Shown piece by piece: positions 11,501 through 22,319 of a DNA stretch of 64,000 nt. The position numbers and the translations under genes are program-made. The notes under the pieces were generated by a model. That model searched no databases. It saw only the letters and a list, made by a program, of their open reading frames with translations, and had not been told where the DNA came from. The DNA comes from Parelaphostrongylus tenuis (taxonomy: Eukaryota; Nematoda; Chromadorea; Rhabditida; Metastrongylidae): contig JAHQIW010000287.1 of NCBI GenBank assembly GCA_019055375.1, positions 1-64,000 of the forward strand, written 5' to 3'. Position 1 is the first letter of the stretch; every line of letters starts with the position of its first letter.

Positions 11501-13994
11501 AGGGTTAAAGATGTAGAGGAGCTCAAGTAAACCTTCATTCGACTGCTTCAATAGAACTCGCTCAGAAACAGTAATAATCTGGTATCCTTATAACATGTTT
11601 TGAGCCTTTCATGAAATCTGGTAATGGCACTTATACAGTATTTGACAAGGTTGTTCCGCCTTTTCAAGCTCGTCAGTAATACGGTGTCTTTCGGTTCAGC
11701 CGTTCTTTTACAGACCTGTCTAGTACTGTGTAAGTGCCGCACAAGACCTCATAAAAGACTCAAAATGTGTCATCATATTGCTAGATCATTATGGTTTTTG
11801 AGCGAGGTTCATAGAAGAAGTCGAATGAAGAGGTATGATTCATCAGTCACGAGCTCGACTGCTAGTCACTGCAGTGTCGGGGGATATTATTGCTTGTGGT
11901 GATTTGTTATTCGGTGTCGAGTACTTTATAGTTAGAGGTATATACCCTTTGCAAGGAATAGTTTGAACCGAAAGGCACTGTACTACTGATGAGCCTGGAG
12001 TGGCGAAACAGGCCTGTGTAGTACTGTGTAAGTGCCGTACAAGACCTCATACCTCATAAAGGAAAACATATGAAGCAGATCGTGCTGCGTTGCCACACTA
12101 GGGTTCAGAGATGCAGAGGCGAAAGGGTTAACTGAGCGGTTAGAATAGTCTTCGATAAACAAGCGATCTCCATTTTTCTAATCCGCAAACTTTTTGGGAA
12201 GCTGCTTTAAACGTGTTATAGCAATTGTGCTATTTAAGATTGTCATTGTGGATGTTTACTTGTGACCATATTACCTATTGTGAGATCTCTGTGTAAAAGC
12301 TAATGGATAGTGCTGTGGAATGTTGACTATCACCATTTGCGGCAAAGCGTGGTTGGTTTCAGAGGAATGCCATATTGGTCTTTGAATCTATTTAATGCGA
12401 CCCGTTGCCACATTTTTTGCTTGGATAACAGCATTCTTGCGTTCGATCCGTTTTTTTCCATCCTTTTTTCGCAAAGGTATTCGAGCATTTTGCGTTTTGT
12501 TCTGCTCACCGAGAGTTCCATCTTCTTAGCGGATGTTGTGGTGTTCGCTTAGACGATTTTTGCAATCTTGGAAGTAACCGAGCTAAGACGTTCCTACGGG
12601 GTCAGTTGATTGGTTGCAAAGAGTGCTGGAGGAGATCTAGCCAGGGTATCGCTTATTCTTTCTGCTTCCTGGCCACTGCATTTCTAGCCACTGCGCACCT
12701 CGTCCTTATAATTTGATTCGGCGATACTTTTGATACTAGTAGTTTGCATCCATTTATTGTTGCACTTCTGACAAATCTTAGTAGGGCTAAAGTGATTTTT
12801 TGAGATTTGTGAACTAATAAACCCCAATCTGTAGTATAGTAATTGTCAAAAGTTCGTCAAAGTCACTTAGTGACCTTTAAATATGTTACTGTTACTTCTG
12901 AAAATGATTTAGCTATATGCGATATCGATAGCCAATACGACGAGTTGTGGGAATGTGATAATCGCTATAACTCCTAACTGATAAATAATGAGAGGAATCG
13001 CCACTGCAGTCTATGTATTTTTTGTTTTTTGCTCTTCAACTTGTTTCATTAGTACGCTAGTCTTTTGAGTATGCGTGCTGAGCACTTGGCGTCATGAGAA
13101 GTTACTAGTGGGAATGTTCGAAAACGTTTTTAAACCTGTTAAAATGCGTTTTATTTCTGCAGTTGTATACAGTAACGATCAAAGTCCGATTTCCAATTTA
13201 TTACAGCTTCTGCATACAATCGAAGCCTAATTTTTCACTACGCGCGATGTGAATTGAGGCTGACTCTTGCCAAGCAATTTGTTCACACTTGCCTATTACT
13301 TACAGATTATTTCATCGGCATCACTTCTCGCTACTCTTACGGTGCAAAATTGAATACCTAAGGTTGTCAAGTGGTACGCATAGGCCTGTTGTTATCTGCC
13401 TTATGTACGAGAATTTCTTCATCAATAACTGTCTTTATCGAGCAAATCCCTTCGATGAGTTTGTTGCGCAGTGTTATGTATCGGTTAAACTGAGTCTAGA
13501 AGGTCGTTTGGAAATTCTTCTAAATAAATGTAAGAAAACGAGTTAGTATTAAATTGGTCAGTATTTGAGTGTACAAAACAGGCGTCGGTAGTGCAGCGGT
13601 TCGAGCACGCGCCCCCGGATAGGATGAAATGTGGGTTTTAGTCCTACCTGACGGAAAAGTTTGCACATCGCTCTACATTAATGGGTAGGTTATAATAACA
13701 TATCATCCCTAAAAGCGGATAAATGTGAAGAATTCTGTTCAAGTTAGTATCATTCTAAGGAGGCAGATCTTTCCAGGTTTGCAATAAAGTGCACGTCAGA
13801 CCCTTTTCGAGTTGTAAATTTAAATCGTTCAGCACTATCATGGAACATTTCCACTTACAGAATTGGAAACATTCTGGAGATCTCATTTCAGTACTTTGTG
13901 GACATCTATGGAGGTATATTTATTGTAGGTCTCGGTTGTGTCTGCTTGTGGGGAAGAGGCCATTCTTGGATACAAGATCTCCACCAAGGACTAA
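8505..13994 (+). CDS. eIF5A: Translation factor eIF5A, four exons, frameshift in exon 3
   Basis: eIF5A binds the ribosome near the E and P sites and aids peptide bond formation at difficult sequences and termination; it is the only protein carrying hypusine. Coding exons: 8505-8633, 10615-10767, 10990-11126, 13929-13994, all with GT-AG borders (donors GTGAGC, GTAAGT, GTGAGT; acceptors TTAAG, TTTCAG, TTGTAG). The product is 161 residues, the usual nematode length. It starts [17 protein letters not shown] and shows the hypusine loop [12 protein letters not shown] (modified Lys about residue 54), the PSTHNMDVP motif and the C-terminal GEEAILGYK. Exon 3 is 137 nt where 138 are needed: after GELG one base is missing, and the expected [14 protein letters not shown] appears only in the next frame. 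This is either an assembly or read error, or a disabled copy. Introns 1 and 3 carry transposons. Assignment to eIF5A is near certain; its functionality is open. Confidence 0.95.
8826..9312 (+). mobile_element. Non-autonomous mariner in eIF5A intron 1 (first)
   Basis: Terminal inverted repeats of about 45 bp: the left (8829-8872, with TTTTAGTATCGGTCAGTTGC) matches the reverse complement of 9268-9312. Inside, at about 9035-9160, a + strand reading [20 protein letters not shown] resembles the second helix-turn-helix and linker of mariner transposase. Total 490 bp, so most of the catalytic domain is deleted. A second copy in opposite orientation lies at 54960-55268. Confidence 0.75.
9748..10492 (+). 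mobile_element. Internally deleted mariner in eIF5A intron 1 (second)
   Basis: The ends are clear: GGTTGGAAAGAAATTTCCAT at 9751 pairs with the reverse complement of ATGGAAACTTTCTTCCCAAC ending at 10485, with TA at both junctions as expected for mariner target duplication. The transposase starts at 9882 ([15 protein letters not shown], then a stop), continues as [19 protein letters not shown], and jumps to the C-terminal part at 10008-10451 ([19 protein letters not shown] to [19 protein letters not shown]). The jump shows an internal deletion of the region with the first catalytic aspartate; the DNxxPH and YSPDxxPxDY regions are damaged by frameshifts. It sits in the sense direction inside the intron, 120 bp before exon 2. 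Confidence 0.9.
11588..12076 (+). mobile_element. Fold-back element, hammerhead family R2, in eIF5A intron 3
   Basis: Two nested units. The left arm 11588-11690 (CTTATACAGTAxTTGAC, then GCxTTTTCAAGCTCGTCAGT) is the reverse complement, with changes, of the arm at 11965-12076. A shorter right arm also lies at 11712-11786. The centre shares with 55455-55690 a block reading GGTATGATTCATxxxxx and GCAGTGTCGGGGGAT. Related elements: 14820-15110, 47280-47541, 52331-52576, 55455-55690, 61391-61656. No protein is encoded. The right arm holds a hammerhead motif on the + strand. Confidence 0.8.
11974..12036 (+). ncRNA. Hammerhead motif, perfect core but G at cleavage site
   Basis: Stem I 5' strand GGCAC...GTACTA, core CTGATGA (11986-11992), stem II GCC/GGC with a 6-nt loop, GAAA (12005-12008), stem III CAGGCCTG (self-complementary), then U and G, stem I 3' strand TAGTAC...GTGCC. 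All stems pair. The residue at the cleavage position (12018) is G, which hammerheads do not cut; the sister arm at 11715-11725 reads CTGTC at this place, the permitted GUC. One point change thus probably silenced this copy. It lies within the eIF5A pre-mRNA intron in the sense direction. Confidence 0.8.
13580..13700 (+). repeat. Possible tRNA-like SINE head
   Basis: TCGGTAGTGCAGCGGTTCGA resembles a polymerase III A box, and TGGGTTTTAGTCCTACC a weak B box 40 bp later. It lies in eIF5A intron 3 and differs from the main SINE family. Single copy here, so uncertain. Confidence 0.3.
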
Positions 13995-14081
13995 GGCAGA
14001 TCAAATGCGGGTGATTGTCTCTTGGGTGACTTGTTCCCGCTAAACAGCACTCCATTTCCTTGTTTGAAAGTTACTTGTTTG

Positions 14082-14087
14082 AATAAA
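14082..14087 (+). terminator. eIF5A polyadenylation signal
   Basis: AATAAA 88 bp after the stop codon at 13992-13994, followed by an A/T-rich stretch. This is the first canonical signal after the stop; cleavage would be expected near 14100. Confidence 0.75.
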
Positions 14088-14819
14088 TTATAAAAATTCT
14101 ATTATCGCTTTTGCCTTCCCCTGACTTTTTTTTTATTAGGGTTTTAATTGTGCTATGAAATATCCTGTCACCGTTGAATGTGATTACCGATCTTGACTCT
14201 ATGTATGTAACATTGAAAAATAAATTTGTTTCCAGATTTGGAAATGAGTGTAGCGTTTTTGGAGAGCGCTAAATTTGAGGACGTTTCTCGGCATTGTACC
14301 CAGGGGATGTCCTTATTTCATTGACAATCTCTTTCTATCAGTAAAGCGGTGGTAGGTCATTGTGGCACTCTCTAAAGCGCATTTTCTTTTACTATTTTTT
14401 TCGCCAATTTGATTGATCCTACTGAGTGTGACGTAAGTTTCAACTTCACTGTTGATCAAGTTGCATCTACTAATCTTTGCTATGCTATTTGAGCTCAGAT
14501 AGGATTCACGAGCGATGGAATCATAAGAGGGTGTACACCAGAAGTGGTTATACCACGGAATAGCATGCTTATGCTTCCATGGTTGACGTGAATGCGGATA
14601 TGATGTAGTGATGGCCATCGTTTTACCGACTTACGTTCACATGTTGACCTCTCTTGTGAATGTTGTTAGTTGCTGTTGCGTTTCGAATAAAGTTGTTGGG
14701 GAAAAGCGTTTAATGTTAAATGCAGTTCAAAGTTCGAGAAGAAAGAATAGCATTCATAACTACGATGAGGTCTAGAAAAAATAGTTTCTCATTCTCTACT
14801 GTTTATACCACTTTTGGAC

Positions 14820-15110
14820 CTTGCTCAAAACATTGATGACATAATAACATGTTTGAGATAATTTGATGACATAATAACATGTCTGAGCATGCTATGTATC
14901 GGAATTTCAGGGGATTTTGTCACCTGACTTACGGTGGTCTATTATTCGGCGTCGAAACCTTCATGTGTAGAGGTGTATCCCCAAGGGATCGCCTGAATTG
15001 AAGGGCACTGTGCTACTGAGGGGCCTGGAAGGGCGAAACAGTCACCTGTTACTGTATAAGTGCCGTAGCAGACCTTATAATAGGATGAAGCATGTTATCA
15101 TGTTATCAGG
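14820..15110 (+). mobile_element. Fold-back element, hammerhead family R2, damaged copy
   Basis: Right half preserved: GAAGGGCACTGTGCTACTGA through GGGCGAAACAG to GTATAAGTGCC (15000-15060), with the internal block GGGGATTTTGTCACxTGAC and ATTCGGCGTCGA. The hammerhead core reads CTGAGGG, so A9 and the position before it are lost. The left end carries a 34-bp direct duplication (14835-14852 against 14863-14880, TGATGACATAATAACATGT). Confidence 0.75.
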
Positions 15111-15930
15111 TTGTCTTGAAAATCGTATAGAAACAAAAAGTGGAGCAGGTAAAACTCATGTCCGTCTGGCAAACAGAAATTTATGAAAGTTCATGAGAAG
15201 GAAGACCACAGAGTGACGGTGCTGCATTTGCGCAACACGTTGGTGCTTAAACAGGATCTTGTTTTTCTATTTGGGATATAAAACAATCCATGCTTAGGTT
15301 TCTTGTCTCTCTCTCTCCTCTCTCTCCCTCTCCCCTCTTCTCTCATATCGGATTCCTTCGCGTCAGATGCACCGATCAATTTTCTTAGGTTTTTTGCTTC
15401 TGGTATTTGATAAGTAAGTGTAAATGTATTTACTTTCTATCAAATACACAAATGATAGGTAATTGGGATGCACAATAAGGCGGGTTTAGATTGGGCTCCA
15501 GTTCTTACCAAGAAGAATAGAGAATACCAAGTGTGAGAAATAGTTCTCCAAAAGTTACTATGGGACGGCGGTCCAAAAACCTAAGGTAATATATCCGGAA
15601 CCATTAGCCCATGCGAGATGGAGCCTTGTTCGCTTTTCCCCTAGAATTTCAAAAGTCATTCAGTGCTTGAAATTTCAATAATTTCAATTCTGTATGTGAA
15701 TTTGAAAATGCCTCATTGCGTTGTGGCAACAAAATAAGTTACGTTCCACGTTCAGGCGCGCACTGTTTACTAGCCTAGAGTTTGAACGGCTTTTCGACAG
15801 AGATCCAGTACTTGTTTGACAGCTGAAGAAACGGCAACTCAAGAGCAGAGTTTTTTTTTCCAAAAAGGTATTTATTGAGTGAGTATAGCCTTACGTTTTG
15901 TACTCAGATATAGAGGGTAGAGGATGAAGG
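15110..15930. other. Stretch without identified gene; CT microsatellite
   Basis: A pyrimidine run of TCTC units occupies 15305-15345. Nothing else recognised. Confidence 0.6.
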
Positions 15931-15939
15931 ACGAAGCTC

Positions 15940-16194
15940 GTGGCTTTGATCATTCCCTGAGAGATGCGCCACGCACTCGTCTTTAATTTTTAGCTTTATT
16001 TTGTGATTGATTGCATATCTGGCTCGCAGTGGTCTACCGATGTATGGGGTCAGTGCTGCTTAATCTCTCAGGCAAGTCTGCTACTAATTTTCCGACCCCG
16101 GAGAGATGGAAGACTTAGTGAGCCATGAGCGCTAGATCGAACCATCGACTTCAAGTACGGTAGAGGCACGTCTGTCCACTGGACCACATGCTCC
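15940..16194 (-). mobile_element. tRNA-derived SINE, full-length but diverged
   Basis: Reverse complement of the family at 6680: the head GGAGCATGTGGTCCAGTGGA is at the right end, with a B-box remnant GGTTCGATCTAG and the body word GGTCGGAAAATTAG. The tail points left. Confidence 0.8.
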
Positions 16195-16199
16195 TGATT

Positions 16200-17330
16200 G
16201 AATATGTATGCATATAAAGCATGTGATTGTGTAGAGGAAGTGTTTCGTGGTGTTTCAAACTATCAGGAAAGGCCTTGTTCTTCTCCATCGCAACTTGAGA
16301 GGCGCGCGATTTTTGTTTTCTATTTAAAAGTTTTTCCCCCTTTCGTAAAAGTTCATTAGTTTTCACCTTAGGATTGTAGAGTCAACTTCGTTCCATCGTT
16401 TTACAAGCATTGACTTTTATGTTCGTTTCATACTGTGGCTATGAAATGTTGTATGTAATATTCTTTCCACTCTTGCAGCGATCTGAGTGGACTTTTTTTG
16501 AATTTGAGATTTGAGCTATCAAATAGATTCTAGAAGTTTAGCGAAAAGTCACCTAAAGATTGTAGCCGGGTGTACAAAACATATTGGGAGTGTAACATAA
16601 TTTTATTTTCGCTGCCACAGCATACTGAAGAGGCATTTTTGAGAACGAAACGCAGTGTTGAAATCTATGCTCCTTGAGCTATCGACTGAGTACTAGAAGT
16701 TGGGTGAAAAAGCTTTGTTCAGCGAAAAAAGGTCTCTAAATATTCATGGTACGAAGACGTACCATGCCATCCCAAGCGGGTTAACTTGCAACCGAGGAAG
16801 ATCTATGAGGAAAACTAATTAGAAAAGAATCGTCAGGAAAAAGATCGTCTTCGCATTTTGCTTGGATTCTTTGATATCCACTTGTCTTTCGTCAACTGTT
16901 TTTTGTAGGACATATACTACACCTCAGCGTTCTTCACCTAAAGAACTAAGTGTTGGTTAAGCTGATGTTTTCGTGACATTTCAATTGAAATGAAAAGGTA
17001 GAATAGATTGAAGTCGTCCCGCATTGAACGGGTAAAGGTGTCAAATAACAAAACGCGAAAGTCAAATCTTCCACCAGGAGAAGTTATGATGTTATGATAT
17101 CATCAAGTAGCGGCTAATTGAATAACACTGTAATTACTTAAATATTTTAAATCATTATGATGGAGAAGTACTTCAAAAATTCAGCAGATATTGCTCTTCG
17201 AGACCATAAGGTCTACGACCGTAAGTTATAATTTAAAATGAAATAAATACTCCTTTGACGGACGTTGTTATGAGTATTGTTAGAAAATAGGGAGGATGCA
17301 GTGATAATTACGTAGATGGTTCAACTAATG
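16200..17330. other. Stretch without identified gene
   Basis: No domain, RNA gene or known repeat copy recognised. Short frames only. Confidence 0.5.
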
Positions 17331-17337
17331 TGCTGAG

Positions 17338-17635
17338 TGAACTGCAAACCGATACCTTGAACCTCTATCTCTCTGGAGTCCTAAAATCATTACCACAGTT
17401 GTACTGGACAATGTCACTCTCTACATTACTCATGGAGACGTTGTAGCACGGTTATCAAAGGTTGCAGAGAGAATGAACCTCTTCACCATTCAACGACATT
17501 TGACACGAAGACCGAAAGTCCACAGCTTTGGCCGAAGCCACATGCGAAAATTTGAACACCTTTGGGGATGGTGGATGCAGGATACTATGTTGAAAGCAAG
17601 AAATGTTTGGATTCGTAGAATTTCATACATGTAAT
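17338..17635 (+). CDS. Unassigned open frame, possible exon or transposon relic
   Basis: A stop-to-stop frame of about 97 codons without an early ATG, ending in ISYM and TAA. It contains TTVVLDNVTLYITHGDVVAR and a basic, aromatic C-terminal part (RHLTRRPKVHSFGRSH, HLWGWWMQD). Residue composition looks protein-like, but I do not recognise the family. It could be an internal exon, a transposase piece or chance. No splice sites were found that clearly bound it. Confidence 0.3.
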
Positions 17636-17639
17636 ATTA

Positions 17640-19340
17640 GGTGATGTGGTAACAATAATTTTCAAAACGCCAAAAAAAATAACTGCACGAAGTGCAAAAC
17701 CTACCACCGCCATCTGTTAATCAGAATGATAGATCTAAATTACGACAGCGGGATGGAAAAAAGTGGAAAACAGCTTTTGGTGATAAACCCATTGACTAAA
17801 ACGCGATTTCGAACAATATGTTGCGGTAAATAACTTGAGGATAAGGCACTCAGTTAAACAATTCCACAAGGAAGCGCCACGCATTCGACTTCATTAAACG
17901 TCGTTATAGGTAACTGGATGCATAGGCCTTTACATTGACTCAAACTGGTTCAGTAATGTTTTAGTTCAGAGCTAATATTCTCGTAAACATGTTTTGTACC
18001 AGTTTACCAACATTAAAAGGATGAAAACCTCATCGAGCTTGAAACGCGGGATTGACCGAGACCACGCGTGTGTTGCAGGGCGCCTATATTCGCTGAGCCA
18101 CATGCTGCCATCAGTTCGTAAAAGTTGGAATGCAGACATTAAAGTTGGTAATCAAAGCTTTACATCAATTTTAGAATGTAGTAATCATAAATAGGATACG
18201 ATTACGTGTTAAATACAAAATAGAACCAACTAAAGACACTGCGCTTTTGCTGATAGTCGAGTGTTTCGACTGGAGCTGACTCTAGTACAGACATCATATT
18301 CTTTCAAGGGACTTTTCCCCCTAAATTCTGCTATTTCAAGCAATTCTTTCGGTAAATTTTGAAATAATTCTGAGACCCCACGGATGTGATATCTTTGTTT
18401 TTTAGAATTCTATGACGAAAATGGGCCATATAGTGAGTGCATCGTCGTGACAAAATTTCAACCGTCGACTTAGAGAAGAATGTAAGTTACTTTATCTTAC
18501 TTTATCTTTTACGTGAAAAAGGATGCCAATAACGTACCCTTTTGGCTTCACTTTTGGTGGCATCTGCCGCTCACTAGTACATCATTCATATACAGCTTTT
18601 TGAGCCATAGGATAATTAAAAAAAGCCAAGGAAGTGTTCAAAGGGTTGTGAGTGCTGTTCCTTGTTTTTCTCACTAGGACCTGTATGTCCTTATAAGCTA
18701 ATTTTGTAAGTACTTCCCTGTCGCTCAATTTTATGTTCTCTTTTTCATCAATATTTGAAAATCTTTCGACTATTTGCTTCGAACAGAGTAAATGAGTTAT
18801 TAGGAACAGGTACGTTTCTCATCATTTTAATGAGGTTTAGTTGATAACCGACTGTTACTCAAACGAATTAGATATGACTAATTCTGTATGATTAGTGCTC
18901 TTTGTTATAAGAGCATTGCCATTATCAAAGAAGAAAGGTATAGTTGCTGGCCATGGATTTTCAGTCCAGTGTTATGCTATTCCAAGTTTCAACATGCCCC
19001 TAAGTGTATCTGAGAAATTCTGATGATGTGGATTCGCCTTATTCTAACTTTGCATGTCGAAAACGATATATCTGCAGTAGGTGAAGCTTTACTCATTTAG
19101 TCGTTTTCGAATTCGATGAGCCTTCAAATATTGATATGGGATAAAGGAATTCTGATTATTCAGAGCTGCAATCAAGCGTTTCGAATCATCACGATCATTT
19201 CGCTTCAAAAAAATCAAGCTCTAAATGGAATCAAAGTAACATATAACATTGCACCTTACAATCTGGCAGCTCACCGGGTACTAATAAGAAGATATGATGG
19301 CAATGATTTCTGTATGATATCATAAGATGTTGGCAACACT
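17640..19340. other. Stretch without identified gene
   Basis: AT-rich, no recognisable gene or repeat copy. Confidence 0.5.
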
Positions 19341-19344
19341 AAGA

Positions 19345-19620
19345 AGAACGTGTATCGCGCAGTGGTCAGAGTCTCTCTTGGATAAACGTAGCCGTTGGCT
19401 TCATGCCCTATGCTCTCGAGTCCTATATCTTTGAGATCGGAAAATCGCTGACAGACATGTCTTCAAAGATAGATAATACCGATTTAAAAGATTATTTAGG
19501 CTACCGGAAAGCATTGTTTGTGGCAAATATGCATTCAAGGACTTCTGGCAATTGAAGTCAAATGTATGCCAAGTCCGAAAGGGGCTAATGAACACCGACT
19601 GCTCTGTCTCGCTGTCATTT
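19345..19620 (+). mobile_element. tRNA-derived SINE, strongly diverged
   Basis: Head GAACGTGTATCGCGCAGTGG matches the SINE head; the body shows GATCGGAAAATCGCTGACAG and AAATATGCATTCAAGGACTT in the expected order. Confidence 0.6.
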
Positions 19621-19629
19621 CTTACCACA

Positions 19630-22085
19630 TGCTTTATTTGAACAGACTCACATACACAGAAACGTTCATAAAAGAGTTAAGTAAGAGTCACTGACACTCC
19701 GCCAAAATATGTTGCAAAAAGGCCTGTCCTTAAATGTCGAGCCACCTTATCCAAACATTTTGCCATGTTTCCCTTGGCCAAGTAGACATGATAACATTGC
19801 GGATCTAAATACGATTTTTATTATATGCAGCATCAGATAGGGTACAAGAAAAACAAGGGAAACTAAACCGTTAGCGTTACAGGGATATTCATGTGTTCTT
19901 GAGGAACGGGTACCAAACTGGTGGCTACGTTACAAGTTGCGTTGATGCATAAGCTTGTCACAATGTTGTTAATTATAAAACAGTTTCTTTCCTTTGTGCT
20001 ATCATCTGTAATAAAAGTATCAAATTGACAAAGTGCATTTCATCAACATAAATGCTCCAATTCAATTTGTTTTTTTTTTTTTGGAATGAAATACAAAATT
20101 TCATCGCCAATTACTACAAAGTACTTTCCGTATAAGACAGACTATTATTTGCTTCATCGAAGAGGTGTAAGTGAAACAAAATGAAGGTAGATGCACTTCG
20201 ACTACAAGATGATACTGAATTGAGTTAGTACTTCTTGCTTACAAACTCATTATACCATTATTACTTTGCTTACATCAGCCACAACGACTACTGCCCCCGT
20301 CTCCTACGATAACGGACCGAGAAACTAGTGAAGTCAAAAATGTTAACTCGCACCAAATACCGTCTATTCGCTATTTACTGGTTGAAATAAGGTTTACAAT
20401 AGGGTGATTATCATAATGTAACAAATCATTCAAACTCAATGAAATTTGAACATGTTATACTACTATACTCTGCTAAGACTGAACTGATTTTGAGGATCGC
20501 TCATCTTTGTATAGATTCTTATCCTATTGTTATTAATCTTCTTGTCAAGTATGCAAATCACCATATCTTTGATTGAAAAACTGTGGCTACTATCAGTGGT
20601 GACTAGGGCCGCATAGCACAGTTATTTCTGAGCAAAAATCCTAGCCAACTACAGTATAACTTCCAATGAAGAAACAGAGAGCAGATAATGATGCCTTGGC
20701 GTTTTTTTATTAGTGGAGACGAAGCAAAAGAAAAATTAGGTGCAATTCTTCGAATACTTTCATTCTAGGCACTATGAATAATATCATTGCCTACAATCAG
20801 TGCTGCTTCTTTCAGGATATCTGGCGTTTATAATTTTCAATTATCCAACGAAATCGTTGCAAGCCTTTCGACAAGAGTTTCTATGCTCAGCTTCCGTGAA
20901 GAAACTATTAGCCACATTATGTTACTGAAGGAAAAGAAAATTTGTTGGTAATTTGGTCTACATGTGGATGAAAGCGGAATTACACTGACGATGTTTTGAA
21001 AAGTAGATGAAAATGCCAAATTTGCTGTACGTCAAGACTACTTTAAATTCTTCCAAATTTTCCTGAGATTATTGTAGCTGAGGACGTGATCAAAAGGGTT
21101 TAGCCTCGGTTATGTACCTCAGTCGGTAAAGTGGGTGTAAGACCAACACGTGTTATTTGGAGGCACTGGGTTTGGTACAGTAAATACACTATTGCATCGA
21201 AGCGGTAGGTAATTAACATCAATTGAGATTTGCTGTAATACTGCGGCAGTGAGATCGTCTCCGAGACCTGCGTTGCGACCACGTTCTTCGAGTACTTGGT
21301 GGATCTGAAAACATCAGACTATTTTCAATATATACCATAAATCTTATAAAGGCATTTGGCGAATTTAGTTGCAAATTTTGTAGAGTAGGAGAAAAATTGG
21401 CTGGTAACGCAGTAGTTGCGATGATCTTTATCTCACCACAATTTCGTTTGATTCGTTCCCCTTCAACCAAGTTCAGAATCTTTTCAGCAAATTTTTATCA
21501 AACTTTTGGAGACAGTTCACCCTTTCAAATCGGCATGACGTGGCCTTGCCCCGGTGATCCCGGGACCGTGAAGCGATTGACTTGGCGAGCATCAAACATT
21601 CATAAAGAAGACGATAATCCTCGCGTAGCACCCGAGCCCACGCGAGAAAACTTTGAAGATCTCCGTGAATGATGAATGAGTGGGATCAAAGTGAATACGA
21701 GAAGTAGGATTTCGCAGCAAATATGATAGCGGGTCGTATAAAATGACAAAAAGTACAACTAAAAAGGTTTCTTATTATTGACACTTACTGAATGTACTAT
21801 TAGATTTCGTACAAGCTGTCTAGCTGTTTGATTACTTCTTGAAATTCCAGGAACTTGGATGGCAACGCCCAATTCATCAGTATAGGCCATAGCCGCTGAT
21901 AACGTAAAACCGGTAGCATTAAACTTTATGATTTTTTCTGTAAAATAACTCTTTGAATAATTGTCAGTCTCCAGATTTTTTGGCCTAAGTTACTGACTAT
22001 TTTACTCGTCATCGTTTTCTCGACGTTATAACCTTCCTTCCTTTCATTATTAATTGTTGTTGTAATGATTTAAGCAGGATTAACG
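19630..22085. other. Stretch without identified gene
   Basis: No gene assigned. A GC-richer block at 21530-21665 stands out (CCTTGCCCCGGTGATCCCGG) and lies in an open frame of 91 codons (21397-21672), but neither protein nor RNA family was recognised. Confidence 0.45.
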
Positions 22086-22090
22086 ATATA

Positions 22091-22310
22091 CATAGAGCTC
22101 GTGTAGCGCAGCAGTTGATTCGAGTTGGTAGCTTGTTCAATCCTGTATCGCGTCTTTCATCCTTTCCTGGTTTTGGCATGTCGTTATCAAATCTGTTTAG
22201 AAGGATAAAAATAATTACCCGATAGATTAGTGAGACTCAGCAAGTCTTTGTATGAGTCGGATATGCATTCAGTCACTTTCAACGATCATGCTAGATGGCG
22301 TCAAACGTAT
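22091..22310 (+). mobile_element. tRNA-derived SINE, diverged
   Basis: Head GAGCTCGTGTAGCGCAGCAG, B-box relic GTTCAATCCTG, and the body end GATATGCATTCAGTCACTTT all match the family. Confidence 0.7.
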
Positions 22311-22319
22311 GCTCGCTTT

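Noticed and set aside
21100..21185. tRNA-like start CTCAGTCGGTAAAGTGGG
   Set aside because: A-box resemblance only; no B box and no copy elsewhere in the window.
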